Shown: piece by piece, positions 1 through 12,730 of the stretch
How the letters are laid out: each line of letters starts with the position of its first letter
Numbering within the stretch: the first letter of the stretch is position 1
DNA from: Chinchilla lanigera
Lineage: Eukaryota; Chordata; Mammalia; Rodentia; Chinchillidae
Direction of reading: 5' to 3'
DNA: 64,000 bases
NCBI RefSeq assembly: GCF_000276665.1
Contig: NW_004955477.1
Span: 1,820,203-1,884,202, forward strand
The notes under the pieces: model-generated
The model's input: only the letters and a program-made list of their open reading frames with translations
What the model was told of the DNA's origin: nothing
Database searches by the model: none
Program-made: the position numbers and the translations under genes

Positions 1-560
1 TATGGAGGTACCACCATTTTTCCATCCACTTGAACATTTGGATTCTTACAAACAAAGCTTTTGTAAATATTCATTCATATACGAGTATTTGTATAGGTAT
101 GTCTTTTCATTTTTCTTGAGGAAATGACTGAAATTGGAATTGTTGGATTATTTAGCAGATCTATATTTAACTTTTCAGAAACTACCAACCATTTTCTGAA
201 GGGGTTGTACCATTTTACATTCCAGCTAGTGGTGTGCAAGAATTCTAGTTCCTCAGCATCTGCACCCGTACTTGGTAATGTCTGGTTAAATTTTTTTATT
301 TTTAATTTAAGTCATTCTCATAGGTGACTTCAGTTTGCCTTTTCCTAATGACTGATGATGTTGCTTTTATTTTTTTATGTTCATTTGTCCTCTATATATT
401 TTTTTGGCAAAACTTATTCAAATGTTATATCCATTCTTTAAATGAGCTATTTGTTTTCTTATTGTTGAGATTTAATAGTTCCTTACATCTTTTGAATAGA
501 AATCTTTTATTTATGAGATACATGCTTTGCAAAAATTTTTCTCCCAGCAAATGGCCATAT
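1..560 (-). mobile_element. Ancient LINE-1 3' portion, cut by window edge
   Basis: The plus strand reads like the reverse complement of an old mammalian L1 3' end, with diverged versions of the usual phrases around 'ttgtaccattttacattcc', 'cctaatgactgatgatgtt' and 'tttgcaaaaatttttctccc'. Heavily diverged and not coding. Confidence 0.6.
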
Positions 561-1529
561 AACTAAGTGTAAAACCTAAAGCTGTAAAATGTGTAGAAGA
601 CAGAAGAGAAAATATTTGTAACCTCAAGTCAGTTCAGATATTTCTTAGCTAAAAAATCAACACCAAATACAGATAAACTGAACTTCAAAACTGAAAATGG
701 TTTTTTCACAGGACAAATTTAAGACAATAATAATTTGAAACTATGTTCATTTGATTTTATAGATAAGTATGTTGAGTCTCTTGAAGATGAAGTGATTTCC
801 TAATTTTCCCAGAAATGAAGATCCAAGTCTTGTGCCTGAGTCTGAACAATTCCAAATTACAAAATTATAGTCAGTTAGTATCTCTTAAGAATGTGCTAAG
901 CCTTCAGTTTCTCCTTTAGGAAGTGGAAACAAACCATTAACTTACTTCCTAGCAACTCAGAAAGGGTAAAATTGTCTGACCATTTCCAAAATCCAAAAAG
1001 GGAAGAAAAAAATGAGACACAAATTTGTGGGGGAAGCGCACACAACTTAAATGATATGAAAAACTCTATCATTACACCCCAAATTCTATCATTAGAAGTC
1101 TGTGAAATGTACCCCCCCATTAGTCTCTAAAAAGGAAGCAGTAAGTTCTTGTGGTGGATTAACTAATGGTCAATTTATAACACCCAGCTGAACTGAATCA
1201 ACCTGGTTCTGGGTGTGGAAGGCCCACCTGAGGATTGCCAACAGCATAAAAGGAGAACTGGAGGGGAAGATAGTATGCTGTTGATCTCCTGGAGAAGCTT
1301 GTGACGCTGGTTTTCCTGATATGAACTCAGCTGCTCTCATCATCTGAGGAGCTCCAGTCCTTGCTGTCACTGAGGCTGGCTGCAGTTCTTTTCTGGGAAG
1401 CTCTGGTCTTTACCTTCAGCATCACTTCCTGGCTCCAAGGCAGATCCCTCATCCTGCTGGCACAGATCCTTCATCCTTTTGGTGAATACTTTCTAGCTTC
1501 CACTGCTGACCTTTAGGCCTTCCCAGTGA

Positions 1530-1614
1530 TAGACTTGCATAGGACAATGTCATGGGCTCTAGGCCTCCAGCTGGACTTGCACAGGACATTGCTGTGGGAT
1601 CCAGGCCCTCAGCT
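1530..1614 (+). repeat. Imperfect tandem duplication, about 42-bp unit, two copies
   Basis: Two adjacent copies both run from 'gacttgca' to 'ccagctg' or 'cagctg' with several substitutions. Confidence 0.6.
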
Positions 1615-2179
1615 GGATTCTTTGGGTCTCTAGTGCATGAACAGATCTTTTTTACTCTTCCGCATTTGACTTTTGGGATGAATACTATAAATAATCCTAT
1701 AAACTATGTGTCCTATTTTAAATCGATTCTCTTGCAAACCATGATTGCAACAGGTCTATTTGGCGAAATATTCTCAGCCAAGTGCTCAAAGAAAGGCCTT
1801 CCTTTCCAGAAAACCTGGCCCCAGTGTGCTGGCTTCTGAGAAAATTAGGCAAAGCTCCAAGCCTAGCCTGTGAACACCATCAGGTAAGATGTGGCTGGGT
1901 GAATTCTGCCAACACTTTAACTGTACCAATGTAAGGCCACCTGGACTGACACCATGGAGAACCAGCTTACTCCCACCTTCCTCACTCCATCTTGAATTCC
2001 ATAGAATAGATCTTGTTCTTACTGTGCCAGCAAAAGCTGTGGAGGGACTTTTCTTGGGTCATCTGCTAAGTCTGCAGGGCAGGGCAGCCCATGGAGGGGC
2101 AGCCCATGGAGAGTAAGACCAAGAAAAGGAATAAATTTTAGGGTATTCCACTCTTAGTTCTTTCATTCAGTTTTTACAC

Positions 2180-2216
2180 AACAAGAACAAGAACAAGAAC
2201 AGCAACAACAACAACA
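2180..2216 (+). repeat. (AAC)n / AAGAAC simple repeat
   Basis: Repeated 'aagaac' followed by 'aacaacaac' units. Confidence 0.8.
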
Positions 2217-2484
2217 TGAGTTGTTCAAATGAACACTAAGGCAATTCTTAAAGAAAACGTCACAGATAGCGAATTCATAGGAGAAACTGGCAGAAGGGAA
2301 GGAAAATGCACACAGTTTCTTGAGTTGGAGCACAAGAAAACTTAGTAGATAAACACAATTACATCAGGGGAGAATGTGTGAGCTGTTGCTTCCAAGCATT
2401 GCTGCCTGTGTGGATACAAACATTTCAGTCAGTACTACACCAGCACTGATGAACTTTCTGTAGATATATTTTTCTCAGAAAAGA

Positions 2485-2660
2485 ATTTACAGCAATTATC
2501 ATTTTGTTTTTCAAGCACTTTATAGACATTATTATATTTAACTTTTTAACAGCTCCTAAATATTATTATCTTAATTTAAAAGATGGAAAGATTTAGGCCT
2601 CAGACTTATTGAAGGGAAAATTCAGATTAAAATTCAGCCATTCCTCTAAACCTCAGGGAG
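2485..2660 (-). mobile_element. MIR SINE, old
   Basis: The plus strand shows the reverse-complement MIR pattern: 'caagcactttatagacatta', a short AT stretch, 'aaaagatggaaagatttagg' and 'aaattcagccattcct'. Confidence 0.5.
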
Positions 2661-4550
2661 GGATGCGTCACAACATGAGATAAGTCACTGGTGTAGATCA
2701 CATGGTTCCTAAGGCAGGCAGATATAGCCCTAATTAGCATGGAAAGAAGAGATTACTGCATGTAGAGACCCCAAGAGCAGAGGGTGAGGTGAGCTGGGAG
2801 TTGGTGGAGGGGTTTCTCCGGGAAAGGGGCAGCAGCAATTTGAGAATACATCAAAGGGTGATTAGATCTCTGGTCATCCTGCCCACACCTGTCATGAATG
2901 GCTGGTGATAATGGAATTGTGGCTGTGGGTAACTCCTCGGGATGCCAGCACAGGCCATAGGGAGAGGGATTCTAGATGCTCAGCAACAGAAAATTTCCTG
3001 CCTGGGAAAGCTTGGTCACTATACTCCTGAGCAGTCTTGTCCAATGAATTGACATGAGAACATCCTCTTTCTCCATAACCTCCCTGGTCCTTGGTTCTCT
3101 GTTGCAAACAAACATAGCACCCACTGTCTTCTGTTGGCAAAACTGTTTGAGCCCCTGGCTCAACTGGAATCAGCTGTTTCCAAAGCAGAAGAGACACCAG
3201 GTCTCCCTGCCCCGAAATATACTCCAGGCATTCCTGAACATGGCTAAGACATCTCCATGGGGATCATGAGGCATGTGTTCCTAGTGCCATATCTTGAATC
3301 CACCTTTGGTCAGAATTAAGGTCAGATAAGAAGAGAAACCAATAGGTGAAGAGAGAACTGCTGACCTGCCTTGCCTTCATGACTGTGTTGTTTGCCTTCA
3401 CTAGATCTTCAAATACAATCCACCTTCAGACCATCCACACCCTAGCCCAGAGCCTCGGTCATCTTGACATTGTGAAGTAGTTTTGCATGGAGATTCTTAA
3501 TTTAAAAGGAAAATCACCACTTTGATTTCAAGATAGAAATATACTATTATATGTTCAAGGGTTTCTTTTTGTCCTCTCATTTTCTCAGACATAGACTCAG
3601 AAAGGACACTCAACCAGCAATACAAAGGCTCCTGAATAGATTGAAGGGACTTGGAAAATATAAGCAAATAAGATGTATCTGTGAGCCAACATCACAAACA
3701 TGATAAAAACCGAATCAACACCATCAGAGCTTGTTCCTCTCATATCCACTTGTCCTCAAGTCGCTGCTGCCCTCTCCCTCCAATGTAGTACTTCATTCAT
3801 GGCCAGTAAATGCCCAGAGAGAAAGTATTTTGCTTAGATCACAGGGGCCAGGAGGAAGGGAGCTTCTGCAGAATCAAATTTTAGAGCATGCAGTTGACTT
3901 GAGAGCTCAATACATGTACTTCCCCTAACACACACACATGCAATACGGATGTAGGGTATTCCTATGAGGAGACACATGGGCTTGTGGAGTCTTATAAATC
4001 AAACTCAGACTCCATGCTCGAAAGGACCTGTTATTACAGTGTTTTTCTTAGGTTTGTGTACAAGAACTTGAGGCAGTAGTGACCAGATCATGGTATTCCT
4101 GCTCTAAGTGAAGTACTCGTTCATTCAGCCACATGGTACCAGTGACACAGCAGTCAACAAGACAGCTAGAATATATCTTCACAGAGTTTATCTCTGCTTT
4201 GCAGCCCAGAAATCATTTATTTCTGGAAACACCACAATTTTCCTTTGTAGGCTGCAAACAATACTTTCAAATTCTTTATCCATGTTCTTAGCATGGATGT
4301 AACCTTCTTCCTTAGGCCACAGAGGTGAACACATGACACAAGCCTGGGCTCCTAGAGTACTGTAACCCCCATGCCAAAGGAAAGAGGTTGGAGGTGAGTG
4401 AGTGCACATGTATGAGAAGTGCTGATTAACCCAATGATATTCATGAGATTACTGGGAAAAGTGGTCAGTCCTCTTCAGTGTTGAAATGGTGTGATGAAAA
4501 TCTAGGGGTCCTGTAACTTACCTCTAATTCTATGGGTTTTATTGTTTGTT
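2661..4550. other. Intergenic, nothing recognised
   Basis: Mixed-composition sequence without a convincing open frame, splice pattern or named repeat. Confidence 0.4.
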
Positions 4551-4554
4551 TATT

Positions 4555-4635
4555 TATTTGCAACACTAGGGATTAAACTCAGGACCTCATGCATATGAGG
4601 CACGCACTCTACCACTGAACTATACCCCTAACACT
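4555..4635 (-). mobile_element. ID-type tRNA-derived SINE
   Basis: The reverse complement reads 'taggggtatagttcagtggt' then 'agagtgcgtgcct', the A-box region of ID elements, and ends in a TTTATTT-like A-rich tail on the plus-strand side. Confidence 0.75.
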
Positions 4636-5419
4636 TTTTATTTTTTATTGTGAGGTAGAGACTCTTTAAGTTAACCAAGCTGGTCTACAAACTGTAACTT
4701 ACATACCCTTTAAAGTTTCTGTCACATTAAATAATAAATTCCCTTGTATTTGAAGCTTGTTTCATTTATTTAACTTGCAGTTGAAATTCTTAACCTCTTT
4801 AATGGTGTGACTCTTAAATACCCCCTTAAAATGGATCTACTCTTGGCATCCAGTCAAGGAATAAAGCAAATTCCTTCCATTCACTGTTTTCCATACCTAG
4901 CCATACTATTCCTGCCTGTTCACTAACCCCCGCATGACCAACACCACTCCCCCCACCTTGGCATCTCACGACAACTCAACATCCCAAGCCCTTCTTTAGC
5001 TCATTTGTGTAACCCCCTTGCCACCTCCATTCCTTTCCCTTAGAATCACATTTAGTGCCAGTTACCAGAGCACTAGGAAGGTCACCTCTTCTAATCTCTT
5101 CCTGGATGCAGGGGACCCCCTCCCCCGAGCTCCTCTGCCAGGAGAGGAGACACAGATAGAAGCAACATGTAGTCTCTTACTAAGGTCTTTTGTTTGGTTG
5201 GTTGGTTTTGTTGCCTGTCATTGAGTTTTCCTAGGGGAGGAAGGGAAAAAACAATCCCAAGAAATGTAAAACATAAAATTTCCTATTTAGGATCAGTAAA
5301 TAATAGGAATTTCAAGCAATGTTGAACACCTAAGATCCTTTATTTGAATTGCTTTGAGACAAATAAGATTTATTCTCCAAAAGTTTAATTTAAAAAATTC
5401 ATGATAAGAGCAATTTTGA

Positions 5420-6885
5420 TAATCTTTTTAAAATTTTTTTATTTAACAATTTTAATGATCATGATTACATTCATCATTAGGAATCTGTATCGCTACATGA
5501 TATATCTTGGTTCTTTCTTCCCATTCTGCTTGCCTCACTTCAACCAATTCCCCCTTCTTATTTACAAAGTTCTGTTTCCATTTTATCCTTCTTTTCCCTT
5601 TTTTTCTTTTTCCTTCCTTCCTCCCTCCCCAGTTCCCCTTTCCTTTCAAACAATTTCTTCCTATTTCACAATATCTATTATACATTTTGATTCTTATTTA
5701 CATTTTCAGTTTCTCATACCAGAGAGACAGTGTTATTTTTACACAGTTGTGTGATTTATTTAACTTAAGAATACAGCCTCAAGGTCCATCCATTTTAGCT
5801 ATAAATGTCTCATATTTATCCTTCTTTATGGCTGAGTAGTACTCTAATGCACAGAAAAACCATTTTTTATCCATTCAACAGTTGATGGGCATTTGGGTTG
5901 TTTCCAAGATTTAGCTATTACAAACTCTGCTTCTATAAACACAGGTGTATATATATCACTGTGCTGTGAAACTTTTAATTTTGGGGAAAGATCCCAAGAA
6001 GGGGAATAGCTGGATCAAATGGGACCTCTAGTCCTAGTTTTTTGAGGAATCTCCACACTGATTTTCACCATAGTTGCACCACTCTAGAGTCCTATCAACA
6101 GGGGAGAAGGATTCCTTTACCCCCACAGCCCCACTAACATTTATTATTGGTTAATTTCTTGAAAATAGTCACTCTTTCTGGAGTAACATGGACTCTCAGC
6201 ATTGTTTTGATTTGCATCTCTTGAATGACCCATGGTGTTGAACACTTTCATATTTTTATTTGCTGTTTGTATTTCTTTATCTGAGAAAAGTGTATTCATC
6301 TCAGATGCTTATTTTTCGATTGGGACATTAAATTGGGGGGGTCTGAAATTTTACATTCTTTATATGCTCTATATATTAGCCCTTTGTCTGAGGAACTGGC
6401 TAAAATTTTTTCCCACTCTGTGGTATTTTTTTTTCACTCTGCTGGTGATTTCTTTTGTTATGCAAAAGCTTTTTAATAAGTTGAAATCCCAGTTGTTGAT
6501 TCTTTGTAGTATTTTCCATGCAGTCAGAGATTTGTTCATGAAGTCTTTGCCTACACCTACGTCTTCAAGAGTTCTATCTACTTTATCTACCAGTAGATTT
6601 AGTGTTTCTGCTTAATATTTAGGTCATTGATCCATTTTGATTTTAGTTTAGTGCATGATAATAGACATGGGTCTAGTTTTAGTCTTCAGCATATTGAAAT
6701 CCAGTTCTTCCAGCACCATTTTTTAAAGAGATTATCTTCCTTCCAGTGAATGTATTTGGCCCCTTTGTCAAAGATAAGGTGGCTGAGCATGTTTTGATTT
6801 GTTTCTCTGTCTTCTAATTTGTTCCACTGATCCTTAGAAATAACCATAATGATGGATCTTCCCCGTAAACCTGAAGTAGACATAG
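5420..6885 (-). mobile_element. LINE-1, 3' end (ORF2 tail and 3' UTR), minus sense
   Basis: The plus strand carries reverse-complement L1 phrases in order: 'ttatggctgagtagtactct', 'tccattcaacagttgatggg', 'gttttgatttgcatctcttg', 'tagccctttgtctgagga', 'tcttccagcaccatt' and 'cccctttgtcaaagataagg'. The low-coordinate end is purine-rich on the L1 sense strand, as in many L1 3' UTRs. Frames are broken. At about 6886 the L1 sequence abruptly changes orientation. Confidence 0.85.
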
Positions 6886-7862
6886 ATTTTTAAAAATATG
6901 AACATAGGAAAATGATAAAAACCATGAATACCCAACATAGGAAAGAAATAAAATCCATGAAACAGATCCAAACAGATATTCAGGAAAGTTTACAAAATTG
7001 ACTGAATGAAAGTAAAGATAGGGGCTGGGGATTTAGCTCAGCACCACAGCATCTGCCTGGCAAGCGCAAGGTCATGAGTTCAATTCCTGGTACTGGAGGA
7101 AAAAATAAAAGTAAAGATAGAAAATCAGACAAAGTTAGTGATTATGAAAAGAAAGATCTCTTAAAAATAGGAAGGGACCATGAAAAAACAATTCAATAGC
7201 TGGAGGATGATGCAAAGAAGAACAACATAAAATTGATTGGAGTCAATGAAAAAGCAGAAATCAGCACAAATGACATAAAAAACGTGTTCACAGAAGTAAT
7301 GGCAGAAAACTTCCTAAGCATAGAAAAAAATTAGACATAGAGATAATTAAGGCATGTAGAATTCCAATCATTCATGACCAAAACAAATCTATACCAAGGC
7401 ATATAATAATCAAAATTCTAGAAATTCAGCACAAGAAGAGAATATTAAAAGCTGTTAAAGAAGCAAATCACCTACAAAGGAAAGCTCATCTGAAAGACAG
7501 CAGACTTTTCAACATAAACTCTTAAGGAAAGCATGAAGTAAAGTATTTCAAGTCTTGAAAGAAAACAACTTCCAACCCAAATTCGTGTACCCTGAAAAAC
7601 TATTTTTCACAACCAGTGGCAAAATAAGATACTTCCATGAAAAAGAGCAACTGAAGAAATCCATGACCATCAAACCAGCTTTCCAAAATATTCTGAAGGA
7701 TATTTTAGAGAGAGATAAAGAAAAGTACAATCACAAAACACCACTAAAAAGAATCTACCAGGCAAGACAAAGCAATTAGACAGGGGGCTAAGACAAGGGA
7801 AACCACCAACAGGAAAATAAAATGGCAAGGAAAAGTCAATGCATATCAGTTGTAACCACCAA
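6886..7862 (+). pseudogene. LINE-1 ORF1 region in plus orientation
   Basis: Plus-strand translation in pieces resembles L1 ORF1p: PRHIIIKILKIQHKKRILKA, then VLKENNFQPKFVYPEKLFF and KIRYFHEKEQLKKSMTIKPA. These match the RNA-binding and C-terminal domains (usual wording close to ILKEKNFQPRISYPAKLSF). Stops and frameshifts interrupt it, and an ID SINE sits inside. Near 7820-7860 the sequence resembles the inter-ORF and ORF2 start before L1 similarity stops. It is not a functional gene. Confidence 0.75.
7021..7107 (+). mobile_element. ID SINE with exact 12-bp target-site duplication
   Basis: It opens 'ggggctggggatttagctca' and ends in an A-rich tail. It is flanked by perfect copies of 'aaagtaaagata' (7009-7020 and 7108-7119). 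It is inserted into the L1 ORF1 fossil, so it is younger than that. Confidence 0.93.
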
Positions 7863-10717
7863 AGTTTTGGTAATCTCATTTTTTTTTAGAGCTTATATAT
7901 CCCACTGACAATTTGGAGGCAAGTTTAAGTTATAATCAAATTACAGTACTTTGAAAATATACGTCAAAGTCTGAAAATTCAAATAAATACACTCTTTGCT
8001 TTCCAAAAATACTGGGTTATATGCATTAATTAGTTCTTCTGATAATGGGAAGTGGAAGCTCAAAGAAAAGGAAAATTTTAAAGTTATTCCTAATTGTACA
8101 TCACTCACCTATCTTCAGAAATTGAATTTGGGCCCAGATAACATTTGTATTTGAATTAGTGGTCAGTATATAAATCTCATTGAAACTCTAATTTCTGGCT
8201 TTTCTGGAACAGGCAGCAGTTCTGGTAATCTGGCTGCATTTGGGCCTGGTGCTCGGCATTTCTTGTAATTCTGCTAATTTTCTTTTATGCCCACAAGGAA
8301 CACTATTTGCTATTCCTACTCTGAGTCTCGGCCTGAGTAAAAGTCAGTTGGCACCACATTTTGCAAAGCTATAGACTGGTCTGGGAAAACTGTGAGTACA
8401 AATAAGTCCTGTGAGGTTAACCACGGCCTGACTCCTGGCAAGAGAAGGTGGCAGGGCAGAAAGGGAGCTGTTCCTGCAAGGTCCTGGCTGCCCTGACTTT
8501 CCTTCCCTCCTGAGAGCCTCCCCATCTTCCGCTGCCCTTGTACTTGGCCCAGTATCTCCTCCAGCTCCTCCCCTTTCTCCAGGCAGCTAAGGAAGCTCAC
8601 ACACAGGTTTGGTACCATATCCCTTTGGGGAAAGCATCCTGGGCTGGCTCAGCTACTACTTTTCCTGAAAAGGATTTTTATTGGAGTATGATGTTTGAGA
8701 TATCTTAATCCAAATCAGTCCTCAAAACCTTTAAAGAAAAGCTTCATGACCCCATGCAGTAGCCTATCAAAGACCTAAGAGCTGAATTTCTGTGTGTTTC
8801 TAAGCAGTTCCCTATGCTTTCAGTCAGGCACATTTGTTTGCTGCCTCTGTCCTAGAGTGTCATCCTAAAAAGAAGCAAGATGGCGCCTCCCTCCACAAAC
8901 CACTACCTGGGCAAAGAGGCCTGTAGAGTAGACAGATCGATGCATAGGAGACTGTAGAAAACACTTTTCCTGACCTAGTCTCCTACCAATGTCCACTCTT
9001 TGGGGGATTTTGACTTCGGGGGAGGCAACCCCTCACCACAGAAGCTGGGAATTGGCAAGAGATGCTAATAAAGGATGCCCCTGGAAATAACCTCACATTT
9101 CTCTCTCCTACAACTATTTTTCTATTGCTTAATAAATTTTAAATACAAAACTCATGTCAGGACCAAGAATATAAATCAGCCTCTGGCATTCATGCTGAGT
9201 GGGATGATTGATAGTCACTTAAATATGTTATCTGATCTTGTAAGTTTTTCAGTAGATCGATGCATTCTCCATGAGAGTACATAATTTCTTTTCAAGATAT
9301 AGCTGCTGTCAATAATTTGTTGTATGTGCAGAAAGTACATTTCTTCTCCAAAAGTATATTAGTTCTTTTGTGTAGGAAACATTATACAATGCATGGGACT
9401 AAGTAAGCAAAGACTAAAAAAACATAAATAATTATATTCTCTCATTGGTTATGCCACACACAACAAACCCACTATAGTTCTGGTACTAAGAGGCATCATG
9501 TGGAAAAATTTGCATACCTTTGAATCCCATTTCCAATGTATATAAAAACACCATGTTTATTTTCAAGAAGTATAATCAATTAATGTAATGGGAGCATATG
9601 GTCCTCTTCTGAGCAAATGATGACTTCCGTTCCCTTCACATCAGTACAAGGAGGAAGGCGAGTGGTTCCTTGGTGAAGGTTTACAGAGGAATGTCTTGCC
9701 CAACTATAGGTTTTTGGATGTGGTAACACCTGGGTTTCTTTACTGAAGCCAATGGATTTCATCAACTCAGCTCAAGGAAATATGGCTCCTAAAGTGGGTG
9801 AGATGACCAAGAAAGATTCATGGCAGTCTGGCTGATTCTGAGGACTCTAAGAGTCATGGCCATGACCTCAGTTCCATTTGATGAGGAGGAAAAAGGATCA
9901 TCCCAAAGGCACTAGAGAATGCATCTAGCACCAACATTTTATATGTTCTGACTTGGTGAGTTAGCCACATTGAACTTCAGACTCCACATTTCCATAGAAA
10001 TCCAGGCCATGAACTCCCTCTGAATAAGCCATACATAGATTGAAATGGTGTGTTACTATTCTCTGTGTCTGCCACTCTGTCCTAGATCTGTATCAATGCA
10101 CTGTCGTCCTTTACTCTTTTGCCCTTCACATGGACCTAGGCATTTGGATTCCCTCTTCTTGGCTCAAGATAGGGAGCACTTCTGAAATTTCTGCTATGCC
10201 ACACATGACACTGCTATTGGAAGTGAGAAAGGTTCAATTTGTGATCAGAAAAGATTTGATTGGCTCAGGTCTTTATAAAGTGGCCTTGACTCCTGGCCCA
10301 CATCATTCATCCTTGCATGGAGCTTCCTTCAGTCTGGGAGCGGGTGAGGAGGTAGCAGGGAACATCTTGGGCATCTCTGCACCTACACCCTTGCAACCAT
10401 GAAGGGCAGAAAAGTCTCAATTTGATTCTACAGGATCACTGTTGCACTAGTAGCACTCTGGATGCACTCAAGAGACACAACCTGAGCCAGACAGAATCTC
10501 TGAAATCCAAAGCCAAGGCTGAAGATGGAGGAACACTGTGAGCGGGTGACACCAAAGAGGTAAACTATTCTGCATTGAAAAATTCATATACCAAAGGCCT
10601 AAACAAGTACTCTAGGGAGATAAGCAAACACAGCTCATTGCTTCCTCCATACTAAAAGAGGCCAGGTAGGATAAGGGCCTGGCACAGATTCATTTGGACA
10701 GTCCTTAAGACGGCAGG
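7863..10717. other. Intergenic, nothing recognised
   Basis: No gene, clear transposon or splice-like structure recognised. Open frames here are short and show no family pattern. Confidence 0.4.
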
Positions 10718-10817
10718 NNNNNNNNNNNNNNNNNNNNNNNNNNNNNNNNNNNNNNNNNNNNNNNNNNNNNNNNNNNNNNNNNNNNNNNNNNNNNNNNNNN
10801 NNNNNNNNNNNNNNNNN
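10718..10817. other. Assembly gap, 100 N
   Basis: Exactly 100 N, the conventional size for a gap of unknown length. Any frame crossing it is meaningless. Confidence 0.99.
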
Positions 10818-11119
10818 CTCACTTTTCATTTGCATAATGGAGCCCAGGAGAACTTCCTGCCTCCCCTAGGAGTTTGCCAAGAGGAACAAATATAATAATG
10901 GATGTGGAAATCCTTTTTAAACTACAAAGTGCTATGTAAGTGAAAAAGATATATATATACTCAATATTCTCCCAAAAAAAGAGAAAGAAAAAAGAAAGCC
11001 ATAACATTGAGTTCCAGAAGGCAAATTTAATAAAGTAGAAGGGCCCCTTCTGACTTCATGCCTGTTTTCAGCTAGGATTAAGCGGAATGTTTTGTTCTAC
11101 CATCTCCTTTGGTATCACT

Positions 11120-11250
11120 GTGAGGACACTGCATGGTAATCACTGCTGCCTCATTTTGCTGATGAGAATCCCATGTGTGAGCGAGATCAAGTGAACAGGC
11201 AGTGCGTGACAGAGTCTGAACTCAAATTCATTCCTCTGTCCTGTGGAAAT
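11120..11250 (-). mobile_element. MIR SINE, old
   Basis: 'cattttgctgatgagaatcc' through 'gtgacagagtctgaactcaa' follows the reverse-complement MIR order. Confidence 0.45.
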
Positions 11251-12212
11251 AAACAAAGATCAGCTGAATGAGAGCAAACTATGCATGCAAGGCTGCTTTT
11301 GGTAAAGGACCAGCCACCCACCAGCACTCATGTTCTGGCAGAGCTGTAAAAGCAGGCAGATTGGGGTGGGGCAGGCTGGGTAGCGAGTTAAAACGCAGCC
11401 TTCAGGGGTACCTTAGCATGAGGAAGGTGTAGTTAGGCTAAGTAGAAGCAGACCACTCTCTGTCATTGGCTAGGGAAGAATATTTGACTTTCTCAGGCTG
11501 ATCCTAAGTTGTAAGCAGGAAGAAAAACTAGGCGGTTTGTCAGGTATCATTCAAGTCTGGCCATATTGGATGGACTATTACAGAGGTGATTACCTTTGTG
11601 TGGTCTGCTGGATTTCTCTAGAGGCAGTATGGCCTCCTACAAGATTGCCTTATCACAAGCAGGTTGGCTTACTGTAGGTAATGGAGTCATTTCTGGGCTA
11701 GTTGCTGCAGATGTGGGACAAAATTTAATGTGTATACGTGCTCTGGCCATCACCTGCTCAAATATTCAATCTCTCTCTCTCTCCTTTCCCAGAAAGGACA
11801 TGTTTCTTTATTGAGGCTTTAGAAAAACACAGACAGTTTCCTTCTAATGAAGTGACAAGGAAGTGAGTGCTCATTGGAATTCTGTTATCCAAAAGAAATG
11901 TTTTCAAGTCCTTCGTTGATTGATCCACTAGGATGGGTGAAGTACTGTCTACAAATATCATTTTCTCGTCTTTGTAAATGCAGAATTGTCCAGGCCAGTG
12001 TGGTGGATTCACCAGGTGTTGAAAGATCTCGCCCAAATGTGTGAGTGCAGAGCAGCATTCACAGCTGCAGGGAAGGCAGCATCCTGAAACACCATTCTCA
12101 CTTCATACCCCTTAACAATGACTGCAAGCCATGAGGTAGTACCTGGCCAAGCTTTAGAAATCACAGACAATGGGGTCGGTTATCTTTAAGGGTCTCTGTA
12201 CATGATGGGGAG

Positions 12213-12400
12213 CACCAAAACCAGAGCTGCAAACACCTCAGTGAACAGTTCTTTTAGTGAAGGTTTAGCAGTTTGGCTTCAGGTTTCCAAGGCTCTACCC
12301 CAGACAAAATAGATGTAAAACCATCTCTGTGTGCAGAGCTGCTTGTGGTTGGTTGATTTTTGCATCAGAGAGAACTGGGTTTGTCTGTTAGGGAGAAGTT
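12213..12400 (+). repeat. Left arm of 188-bp inverted repeat
   Basis: It runs from 'caccaaaaccagagctgc' to 'ctgttagggagaagtt'. The reverse complement of 13311-13498 matches it base for base in length, with about 13 differences by eye (about 93 percent identity) and no gaps. Confidence 0.93.
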
Positions 12401-12689
12401 CTGCTACAGGTTAATGTAAAACATTTGGAGACAAGCTGAAATGGGGTGGGTTGGAAACTTCAGATATGGTGCACTCTGGGGTCTCCAGGCTCTGGTACCC
12501 TCAATACTCAGTTAGTGTCTTTAAGGTCAGCATCAAAAATAGTTGCTGGAGTGCCTGCCTTCATGTCTCTGTTCCAGGATGACAGAGGAGGAAGCAGAAA
12601 GAACAAAATGGTTTTCTTTAAGGAGCCTACAATGTGCTTGAATCAGCCCCAAACCAGCACCATTGTCCCCATCTACAGAAAAGTGTCTT

Positions 12690-12730
12690 CCATGAAACAA
12701 CCCCTGCTGCCCAAAGGTTGGGGGCCACTG
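12690..12730 (-). mobile_element. Fragment of hAT-type element terminus
   Basis: 'cttccatgaaac' followed by 'ggttgggggccactg' resembles the end of an hAT family whose other end reads CAGTGGTCCCCAACC. Only about 40 bp is recognisable. It lies in the inverted-repeat spacer. Confidence 0.4.

Larger units (their letters stand above)
561..2480. other. Intergenic, no gene recognised
   Basis: No conserved coding pattern. It contains a tandem duplication (about 1530-1614) and a short duplication of 'gggcagcccatgga' near 2087-2115. The 1150-2160 part has the look of an old LTR or ERV-like repeat, but I cannot name it. An A/C-rich (AAC)n-like tract lies at about 2180-2215. Confidence 0.4.

Noticed and set aside
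7021..7107. tRNA-like A and B boxes suggesting a tRNA gene
   Set aside because: The sequence is an ID SINE with A-rich tail and target-site duplication; it does not fold into a complete tRNA with acceptor pairing as far as I can see.
7555..7779. 75-codon open frame beginning MKENNFQPKFVYPEKLFF
   Set aside because: It is the decayed C-terminus of L1 ORF1, not a host gene.
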